From assembly GCA_905235625.1 (NCBI GenBank), contig CAJOLX010000030.1, positions 1-37,710 of the forward strand: a stretch of DNA of 37,710 bases. The letters run 5' to 3'. Both the position numbers and the translations under genes were made by a program. Shown piece by piece: positions 31,858 through 37,710 of the stretch (its first letter is position 1; each line of letters starts with the position of its first letter). Source of the stretch: an uncultured Clostridia bacterium (GTDB taxonomy: Bacteria; Bacillota; Clostridia; Oscillospirales; Acutalibacteraceae). The notes beneath the pieces are model-generated. The model did no database searches, had not been told where the DNA came from, and saw nothing but the letters and a program-made list of their open reading frames with translations.

Positions 31858-32895
31858 ATGATAACAAAAAAAGATTTCGGAAAAACCGAAAAGGGTGAGA
31901 GCGTTGCTCTCTACACCATAGAAAACTCAAGCGGCACCGCGGTTGACGTTATAACCTACGGAGCTACTCTGAACGCCGTGAGAACGGCTGACAGAAACGG
32001 CGAATTTGCCGATATAATCATGGGCTTTGACACCATCGAGGGCCACGAGAAATATTCAAACTATCAGGGCATGACCGTCGGCAGATACGCAAACCGCATA
32101 GCGAACGGCGAATTTGCCGTTGACGGCGAAAAATACGAGCTCGTTAAGAATGAAAAGGGCATTACCTGCCTTCACGGCGGCGGAGAGCTTTCTCACGCCG
32201 TTTGGAGCGCCATAATCACCGACGACTCGAGCATAGAGATGAGCTATGAGAGCCCCGACGGAGCAATGGGCTTCCCCGGCAAGGTCGATTTCAAGGTGAG
32301 CTTCACTCTTTATGAAGATAATTCCTTAAAAATAGATTACTTTGCCGTGAGCGACAAAAAGACGGTCATCAATATGACCAACCACTCTTATTTTAACCTT
32401 GCGGGCAAAGGGGATATTCTCGGCCACAAGCTCAAAATAAACGCCGACGCCTTCACTCCCACCGATGAAAACAGCATCCCCACGGGCGAGTTAAGACCCG
32501 TTGAGGGCACGCCCTTTGATTTCAGGCAGTTTAAGACCATAGGCGACGAAATTTACGCCGACGACGTTCAGCTCACTCAGTGCAGAGGCTACGACCACAA
32601 CTTCTGCCTTAACGAGGGCGACGGCCCCGTCGCATCGGCTTACGACCCCGAAAGCGGCAGGCTGCTCGAGGTTTACACCGACCTGCCGGGAGTTCAGCTT
32701 TATTGCGGAAACTTCCTTGACGGCACCCGCCCGGGCAAAGGAGGGGAGCCTCTTATAAGGCACTGCGGCTTCTGCCTCGAAACGCAGTTTTATCCCAACA
32801 CGCCCAACGTGCCTTCCTTCCCGCAGTGCACTTACGGCGCAGGCGAAAAATACGAAAGCACGACCGTGTTTAAATTCGGCGTATATAACGAATAA
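31858..32895 (+). CDS. galM: Aldose 1-epimerase (galactose mutarotase)
   Basis: The enzyme interconverts alpha and beta anomers of galactose or glucose. The 345-residue protein has GRYANRIANGEF, LHGGGELSHAVW, NMTNHSYFNLAGKG with the catalytic histidine, and HCGFCLETQFYPNTPN with the catalytic glutamate region. Length is typical. No signal peptide, so cytoplasmic. It closes the long plus-strand run; an enzyme that handles beta-anomers released by GH3 cleavage makes sense here. No strong terminator follows before 32990. Confidence 0.95.
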   Translation: MITKKDFGKTEKGESVALYTIENSSGTAVDVITYGATLNAVRTADRNGEFADIIMGFDTIEGHEKYSNYQGMTVGRYANRIANGEFAVDGEKYELVKNEKGITCLHGGGELSHAVWSAIITDDSSIEMSYESPDGAMGFPGKVDFKVSFTLYEDNSLKIDYFAVSDKKTVINMTNHSYFNLAGKGDILGHKLKINADAFTPTDENSIPTGELRPVEGTPFDFRQFKTIGDEIYADDVQLTQCRGYDHNFCLNEGDGPVASAYDPESGRLLEVYTDLPGVQLYCGNFLDGTRPGKGGEPLIRHCGFCLETQFYPNTPNVPSFPQCTYGAGEKYESTTVFKFGVYNE

Positions 32896-32989
32896 GGAAT
32901 TTACACATTGTTTTTCGGCAATTCATAAAATATTTACTATTGACATTTAATATTTTCATATAAGGTAAAAAAACAGAGGAGGGATTTGG

Positions 32990-33679
32990 ATGTCAACCGA
33001 AAAAATACTCGTAGTTGATGACGAAAGCAATATTTGCGAGCTGCTCAAGCTTTACCTTGAAAAAGAAGGATATGAGGTCTATACGGCAAACAACGGAGCC
33101 GACGCCATAAGTATTTATAAGGAAACGGAGCCCGACCTTACTCTGCTCGATATAATGCTTCCCGTGCTCGACGGCTGGCAGGTTTGCAGAGAAATAAGAA
33201 AATTCTCCGACAAACCGATTATCATGCTCACCGCCAAGGCGGAAACCTTTGACAAGGTGCTCGGCTTTGAGCTCGGCGCGGATGATTACGTTGTGAAGCC
33301 CTTTGACGCCAAAGAGGTTATGGCGAGAGTCAAGGCCGTTCTTCGCAGAAGCGGAGCCGGCGGCAAGACCGACGTTAAAGAGGTGAGATACGATAAGCTC
33401 ATTATCAACCTCACTAACTACGAGCTCACCGTGGACGGCAAAAAGATAGACACGCCGCCCAAAGAGCTCGAGCTTCTCTATCATCTCGCGAGCAACCCCA
33501 ACAGAGTTTACACGAGAGACCAGCTTCTTGACGAGGTGTGGGGCTTCGACTATTACGGCGACAGCCGCACCGTGGACGTTCACGTTAAGAGGCTTCGCGC
33601 GAAGCTCGAGGGTGTTTCCGACAAGTGGGAGCTTAAAACCGTTTGGTCCGTAGGCTACAAGTTTGCCACCAACGAATAA
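32990..33679 (+). CDS. OmpR/PhoB-type response regulator
   Basis: The 229-residue protein has a receiver domain with acidic pocket D10/D11, phosphoacceptor D54 in TLLDIMLP, and the switch lysine in VVKPFDAKE, then a winged-helix DNA-binding domain (about 130-228) with NRVYTRDQLLDEVWGFDYYGDSRTVDVHVKRLR. GGAGGG precedes ATG 32990. A TTGACA lies at 32940-32945 without a good -10, so the promoter is unclear. The partner kinase follows after a hairpin. The gene set RR-HK-HtrA resembles envelope-stress modules such as CssRS or WalRK-linked systems, but orthology is not established. Confidence 0.95.
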   Translation: MSTEKILVVDDESNICELLKLYLEKEGYEVYTANNGADAISIYKETEPDLTLLDIMLPVLDGWQVCREIRKFSDKPIIMLTAKAETFDKVLGFELGADDYVVKPFDAKEVMARVKAVLRRSGAGGKTDVKEVRYDKLIINLTNYELTVDGKKIDTPPKELELLYHLASNPNRVYTRDQLLDEVWGFDYYGDSRTVDVHVKRLRAKLEGVSDKWELKTVWSVGYKFATNE

Positions 33680-33689
33680 TTAAACGAAT

Positions 33690-33715
33690 AAGCCGCCCGA
33701 GGGCGGCTTGTTTTT
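33690..33715 (+). terminator. Intercistronic terminator/attenuator between regulator and kinase
   Basis: AAGCCGCCC pairs with GGGCGGCTT around a very short loop, followed by GTTTTTG. It lies only 11 bases after the regulator stop and 13 before the kinase start, so it probably lowers kinase expression relative to the regulator. Confidence 0.75.
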
Positions 33716-33727
33716 GAAGGTGATTAA

Positions 33728-35206
33728 ATGCGCGAGAAAAAACGCTCGGGGCTTTTCAGAAGGTATCTTTTCTCAACGATGAGCATAATCCTCGTCAGCT
33801 TTGCCTTTGTCGGCACGGCGCTCACTCTCATGGTTTCCGCCGTGTGGATGAACGAAAAGCTCGACCTTCTTGAAGAAAACACAGGCAGCATAACCGAAAA
33901 CACCGAGCTTCTGCTTCGCTCCGACTATATGGGCACGAGCAGAGGCACGGTGCTCGTTATCTGCAACTCCCTTTATCAGGCGAGCGAAACGCTCGACGCC
34001 GACTTTTTCGTGGTAAACGGCGAGGGAGAGCCCGTTTACTGCAAGCATATAATTCAAAATGCCTCAAACTATGACGGCAGGTGCATCGTTCACGATAACT
34101 ACACCATTCCGCAAGACGTAATGGACGCCTTAAAAAGCGGCTCAAACTACAGGGACACCGGCAAGCTCGGCGGCTCCTTTGCGACGAGCACCTTCATAGT
34201 CGGCTGCCCGATAGTCATAAACGGCGAATTCAGAGGCGCCGTTTTCGGCACAATGCCCACAACGCAGGGTCTCGCAAAATATATAGCGGTAATAATAAGA
34301 ATGTTCGCATACGCCTCGATTTTTGCCCTGCTCGTTGACCTCATAATCGTTTACAGAAGCGTTTATTACACTACGAAACCCCTTCGCCAGATGTCAGAGG
34401 CGGCAAAGCAATACGCAAACGGCGACTTTTCGCAGAGAATTTACGTTGAAAACAAAAAAGGATATTCAAGCGAAATTGACGAGCTCGCGCAGGCGTTCAA
34501 CAGCATGGCGCAGGACCTTTCCGCTCTTGAAATGAGCAGACGAAGCTTTGTGTCAAACGTTTCTCACGAGCTTAAGACCCCGATGACGACCATAGGCGGC
34601 TTCATAGACGGCATTCTTGACGGCACGATAGATAAAAACGACGAGGAGAAATATCTCAAAATAGTGCGCGACGAGGTGCAGAGGCTTTCGAGGCTCGTCA
34701 CCACCATGCTCAATATGAGCAGGCTTGAGGCGGGCAAAATGGAGCTCAAGCCCATTGAGTTTGACATAAGCGAAATGCTGTTTTCAACCCTTCTCAATTT
34801 TGAGCGAATGATAGAGCAGAAAAACATAGAGGTGCTCGGGCTCGAGAATATGACCGAGCAAAAGGTGACGGCGGATAAAGACCTAATTAACCAGGTCGTT
34901 TACAATCTCGTTGACAACGCCGTTAAGTTCACCCCCGAGGGCGGCTACATAAAGGTTGAAACCAAGAGCGACGCCGAAAAGGTAATTCTCAAAATCAGAA
35001 ACAGCGGCGGAGGCATACCCGAATCGGAGCAGGAAAACATATTTGAGCGGTTCTACAAAACAGATAAATCGAGAAGCTACGACACAAAGAGCGCCGGAGT
35101 GGGGCTTTACCTCGTGAAGACCATAGCCGAAATTCACGGCGGCACCGTTTTGTGCAGGAGCGAGGAAGGTAAGTATACCGAGTTCATCGTCACCTTGCCG
35201 CTCTGA
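33728..35206 (+). CDS. HAMP-domain sensor histidine kinase
   Basis: The 492-residue kinase has a first membrane helix (about 15-37), an extracellular sensor region (about 40-180) that looks PAS-like (FFVVNGEGEPVYCKH), a second membrane helix (about 185-212), a HAMP linker, and the HisKA motif FVSNVSHELKTPMTT with H280. The ATPase domain has N-box VVYNLVDNAVKFT, G1 IRNSGGGIPE, F-box IFERFYKTDKS and G2 GVGLYLVKTI. GAAGGTGA precedes ATG 33728. It should phosphorylate the regulator encoded just upstream in response to an envelope signal. Confidence 0.95.
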   Translation: MREKKRSGLFRRYLFSTMSIILVSFAFVGTALTLMVSAVWMNEKLDLLEENTGSITENTELLLRSDYMGTSRGTVLVICNSLYQASETLDADFFVVNGEGEPVYCKHIIQNASNYDGRCIVHDNYTIPQDVMDALKSGSNYRDTGKLGGSFATSTFIVGCPIVINGEFRGAVFGTMPTTQGLAKYIAVIIRMFAYASIFALLVDLIIVYRSVYYTTKPLRQMSEAAKQYANGDFSQRIYVENKKGYSSEIDELAQAFNSMAQDLSALEMSRRSFVSNVSHELKTPMTTIGGFIDGILDGTIDKNDEEKYLKIVRDEVQRLSRLVTTMLNMSRLEAGKMELKPIEFDISEMLFSTLLNFERMIEQKNIEVLGLENMTEQKVTADKDLINQVVYNLVDNAVKFTPEGGYIKVETKSDAEKVILKIRNSGGGIPESEQENIFERFYKTDKSRSYDTKSAGVGLYLVKTIAEIHGGTVLCRSEEGKYTEFIVTLPL

Positions 35207-35239
35207 TAACCGACAGATAATGAAAAAATACACCGTATA

Positions 35240-35277
35240 TTTAATGATAATTAAACTCTTGTTAAAATAAAATTAAA
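35240..35277 (+). promoter_or_regulatory. TTAAA direct repeats upstream of htrA, candidate response-regulator site
   Basis: TTAAA occurs at 35251, 35262 and 35273, exactly 11 bases apart, with TTAAT at 35241. The last repeat ends 10 bases before a TATACT -10 (35288-35293) that has no recognisable -35. Direct repeats at 11-bp spacing overlapping the -35 are typical of OmpR/PhoB-family activators. Confidence 0.5.
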
Positions 35278-35324
35278 AATCTGAAGATATACTTTAGTCA
35301 TAAAACAGAGCGGAGGCGTTCTAT

Positions 35325-37082
35325 ATGTATGATGAAAACAATAATTTGAACGGCGAAAACGTCGAAAATCCGACCCCCGAAGAAAAGATAAACGAAGAGG
35401 CGGAAAAAATAGAAAAAGCTTACGAAGACGTGTTTTCCGGTGAGCCTGCGGCGGAAGAAACAGCCGCCGAGCAGTCGGGCGCCGGCGAAGAGCCCGTTTA
35501 TACGAGCTTCACGAGCGAACGGGAAAGCGCGGAGCCCGCAGAGCCTGCGCAGCCCGAGACGCAGGGATATTACGGCCAAAGCGCCAACCCTGCCGACGAG
35601 CAGGAGTCTGTCGACGCGCAGCGCATACCCAATAACGGCTATTCCTACGGCTACCGTCAGCAGGCGGGCGGCTACGGAGCGGGCGCGCCTCAGAGCGGCT
35701 ACGGCGCCGGCTACAACCCCAACGGCGCTCCGCAGGGCGGCTACCCTTACGGCAGCGGCGGTTATCAGAGAACGGGCTATTATCAGGCTCCCCCTCAGGC
35801 TCCGGCTCCGAAGAAAAAGACGGGCAAAAAGGTATTTTTCGCAATAGTTGCCGTTTTGCTGGTGTTCGCCATAATAGCTTCGACCGCAGCCGTAACCAAG
35901 AGCGTTGTGACCAAAAAGAGCGGCGAGAGCGGCGAAAGCTTCACCTATTCTCAGAGCGGAGAGGTCGAGAAGAAGGACGACACCTCTTTAAAGATTGACG
36001 AAACTCCGTCATCTGGCTCTTCAAAGAGCGGCAAAAACCTCTCAACCGATGAAATAGCCGAAAAGGGCAGAGCGAGCAACGTAGGCGTGCTCATTTATTC
36101 TTCGCAAACCTCCTCTTCCGTCAGCGGTCAGGGCAGCGGCATAGTCATGGGTCTTGACGGCACGGGCAAATACACCTACATCATCACCTGCGCCCACGTT
36201 GTGAGCGACAGCGGCATTTCCATAAAAGTGCAGAAGGAAGACGGCGAAAGCTACGAGGCGGAGCTTGTGGGCTACGACCAAAAGACCGACGTCGGCGTAA
36301 TCAAGGTGCAGAGCACGGATTTCACAGCCGCGGAGTTCGGCGATTCCGACGCTCTCAGAGTCGGCGACCCCGTTTACGCAGTGGGCAACCCGGGCGGCGT
36401 TGAGTTTTTCGGCTCCTTCACCGCGGGCATGATTTCCGCGATAAACCGCCCCGTAAACAGTGAAATAGGCTACACGATGACCTGCATTCAGCACGACGCG
36501 GCAATAAATCCCGGCAATTCGGGCGGCATGCTTCTCAATAAATACGGCCAGGTAGTCGGCATAAACTCGCAAAAGATAGTTAAGACCGATTACGAGGGCA
36601 TGAGCTTCGCGATACCCATTTCGAGCGCGAAGGTCATCATTGACGACCTCATTCAGTACGGCTACGTAAAAGACAGAGCGAAGATAAGCATTAACTACGC
36701 GCCCGTGAGCGCGAGCACCCAGTATTATATGATAGCTCAGGTGAACAACCTGCCTCAGGGCACGCTCATCATCACTCAGATAAATTCCGATTCATCGCTC
36801 AATCAGACCGACGCGAGAGTTTACGACCTCATTATTGCCGTTGACGGCACTCCTCTCGACACCGCGAACACGCTTCTCGAAAAGGTAGAGAAGGGCAAGG
36901 CGGGGCAGAAGATGACCCTCACGCTTTGCAGAGTCAACAGCAACTACACCGTTGACCAATTTGACGTTGAGATAACTCTCATTGAAGACAGAGGCAATTC
37001 CCGGTCTTCCGATTCCGCCGAAAGCACCACCAGAGCGCCTTCGATTTACGACAATCCGTTTGACTATTTCTTCGGCTATTGA
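35325..37082 (+). CDS. htrA: HtrA/DegP-like S1C serine protease with PDZ domain, membrane anchored
   Basis: The 585-residue protein has an acidic N-terminal part, a disordered glycine/tyrosine/glutamine-rich stretch (about 105-155, repeats like GYGAGAPQSG), a basic patch and one membrane helix (about 169-190). The protease domain outside carries the triad H290 (TCAHVV), D322 (KTDVGVIKV) and S399 (NPGNSGGM). A PDZ domain follows (about 455-560). It degrades or refolds damaged envelope proteins. The gene has its own gap with direct repeats after the kinase gene and an AGCGGAGG ribosome site. The long cytoplasmic low-complexity tail is shared with many Clostridial HtrA proteins. Confidence 0.95.
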   Translation: MYDENNNLNGENVENPTPEEKINEEAEKIEKAYEDVFSGEPAAEETAAEQSGAGEEPVYTSFTSERESAEPAEPAQPETQGYYGQSANPADEQESVDAQRIPNNGYSYGYRQQAGGYGAGAPQSGYGAGYNPNGAPQGGYPYGSGGYQRTGYYQAPPQAPAPKKKTGKKVFFAIVAVLLVFAIIASTAAVTKSVVTKKSGESGESFTYSQSGEVEKKDDTSLKIDETPSSGSSKSGKNLSTDEIAEKGRASNVGVLIYSSQTSSSVSGQGSGIVMGLDGTGKYTYIITCAHVVSDSGISIKVQKEDGESYEAELVGYDQKTDVGVIKVQSTDFTAAEFGDSDALRVGDPVYAVGNPGGVEFFGSFTAGMISAINRPVNSEIGYTMTCIQHDAAINPGNSGGMLLNKYGQVVGINSQKIVKTDYEGMSFAIPISSAKVIIDDLIQYGYVKDRAKISINYAPVSASTQYYMIAQVNNLPQGTLIITQINSDSSLNQTDARVYDLIIAVDGTPLDTANTLLEKVEKGKAGQKMTLTLCRVNSNYTVDQFDVEITLIEDRGNSRSSDSAESTTRAPSIYDNPFDYFFGY

Positions 37083-37115
37083 TAACGCCGCAAGCGGAAA
37101 ATATTAAATAAAAGC

Positions 37116-37153
37116 AAGGGACTTTCTCCGGCGAAAACCGAAGGAAGTCCCTT
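37116..37153 (-). terminator. Hairpin terminator oriented for the minus strand
   Basis: AAGGGACTT (37116-37124) pairs with AAGTCCCTT (37145-37153), and the stem can extend inward with one mismatch. The T-rich tract (GCTTTTATTT on the minus strand) lies on the left side only, so it suits a minus-strand transcript; it may also slow polymerase leaving htrA. Confidence 0.6.
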
Positions 37154-37188
37154 AAAATATAGCGTTTAAAATCAGCCCTAAATCTGCC

Positions 37189-37254
37189 TTATGACCTTGC
37201 AGGGGGCGAGCCTGCGGCAAGGCTGCCCAAGCGCAGAATATCGGCAATATCCAT
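37189..37254 (-). CDS. Possible 21-aa peptide gene
   Basis: On the minus strand ATG 37254 follows AAGGAG with eight bases between and encodes MDIADILRLGS, ending SPPARS before TAA 37191-37189. A minus-oriented terminator lies 36 bases downstream. I do not recognise the peptide. Upstream -35-like sequences (TTGACT or TTGCGT) with TAAGAT are weak. The 311-base gap 37083-37393 holds nothing else convincing. Confidence 0.35.
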   Translation of the reverse strand: MDIADILRLGSLAAGSPPARS

Positions 37255-37393
37255 CGCGATTTCTCCTTGATTTCCCCTTATAAAGAGAGCCATCTTAAAA
37301 AATTGAAAAAGTCAACGCAAAAAAAGCGGATTATTATTGCAACAAAGTCCGTTATTTGGTAAAATTATAATACACGGATTTACGCACGAAAGG

Positions 37394-37710
37394 ATGATCC
37401 CAATAAACAAGTTATCATTATCAAACAAAAGCAGTTACACGGCTGAGCTTGAAAAAATTATCGCCGGCATGAATTCGCGCCTGAGCGCTACCCAGCAGGG
37501 TATATGCCCGGTTGACGCCGCGGCGTCTTACATAAGGCTCTGCCTGTCACAAAGCTGCGGCAAATGCACGCCCTGCAGAGTGGGGCTTAAAAAGCTTTGC
37601 GAAATTTACGACAGAGTGCTCGGCGGCGAAGGCAGACCCGAGGACATTAACCTCATCAAAACCACGGCGCGCGTTATTGCCGACAGCGCGGACTGCGCCA
37701 TAGGCTATAT
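37394..37710 (+). CDS. Start of a NuoF-type Fe-S / NAD(P)-binding oxidoreductase (partial)
   Basis: Only the first 105 residues are in the window. They show the NuoF-like 4Fe-4S binding pattern SCGKCTPCRVGLKKL with a further cysteine in DSADCAIGY, preceded by MIPINKLSLSN. I recall this N-terminal module on Clostridial proteins that continue with a glutamate-synthase-small-subunit-like FAD/NAD(P) domain, often near hydrogenase or electron bifurcation genes; the rest lies past the edge. The AAAGG before ATG 37394 is directly adjacent, which is poor spacing, so the true start may be a little downstream. A TATAAT at 37366-37371 lacks a good -35. Confidence 0.85.
   Translation, partial: MIPINKLSLSNKSSYTAELEKIIAGMNSRLSATQQGICPVDAAASYIRLCLSQSCGKCTPCRVGLKKLCEIYDRVLGGEGRPEDINLIKTTARVIADSADCAIGY

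Noticed and set aside
37337-37371. TTGCAA...TATAAT as the promoter of the NuoF-like gene
   Set aside because: The spacer is 23 bases, too long for a sigma-A promoter.
1-37710. CRISPR arrays, insertion sequences, rRNA genes
   Set aside because: No regular direct-repeat/spacer array, no transposase frame and no rRNA sequence was seen on either strand.

Overview
The window looks like a chromosomal segment of a low-to-mid GC Firmicute, most likely a Clostridia member close to Oscillospirales/Ruminococcaceae. The reasons are consensus sigma-A promoters, strong AGGAGG-type ribosome sites, a remB (yaaB) gene downstream of recF, Soj/Spo0J-type partition genes with perfect parS sites, and EFR1 and GPH-family genes common in gut Clostridia. 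No taxonomic marker such as 16S rRNA is present, so this is inference.

Left edge (1-1004): the AT-richer 3' end of what appears to be a mobilizable element (C-terminal piece of a probable mobilization protein plus two tiny ORFs), a bidirectional terminator and a folded 60-nt element, ending at the 3' ends of two minus-strand tRNAs (Glu-UUC, Met-CAU) that share a perfect consensus promoter.

Replication and segregation block (1295-18258, all minus strand): typA-ribF-udg-mnmG-rsmG, then parA-parB-capA-alaX, then SRP RNA-dnaX-ybaB-recR, then dnaN-yaaA-recF-GDPD-remB. These are the genes that usually flank the Firmicute origin, but reshuffled: dnaA and gyrB are absent, and recR stands where dnaA normally precedes dnaN. 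The 282-base gap between recR and dnaN carries a clear candidate origin: an array of TTCAC-containing repeats at about 10-bp spacing, then CTA/TTA trinucleotides closely resembling the Bacillus subtilis DnaA-trio element, then an AT-only stretch. Two parS sites lie beside parA and inside mnmG.

Sugar-related region (18293-32895): a minus-strand SDR-like gene followed by a GPH sugar transporter broken by a small frame-disrupting deletion; then, divergently, a long plus-strand run in which genes overlap or nearly touch: rmuC, GH3 beta-glycosidase, a 1169-aa secreted double metallophosphoesterase, an intact GPH transporter, a TetR regulator, a RluA-type pseudouridine synthase, an EFR1 ferredoxin and galactose mutarotase. 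The transporter, GH3 enzyme and mutarotase fit uptake and cleavage of a beta-linked glucoside; the housekeeping genes appear to ride along.

Envelope stress region (32990-37082): an OmpR-type response regulator, a hairpin terminator, its histidine kinase, then a membrane-anchored HtrA protease whose upstream region holds TTAAA direct repeats at exactly 11-bp spacing, a plausible binding site for the regulator. The window ends with a possible tiny minus-strand gene and the start of a NuoF-type Fe-S / pyridine nucleotide oxidoreductase gene.

The most interesting item is the dnaA-less origin-like element and its odd position: the essential genes on its right are transcribed toward it, and the coding strand switches only at about 21 kb.
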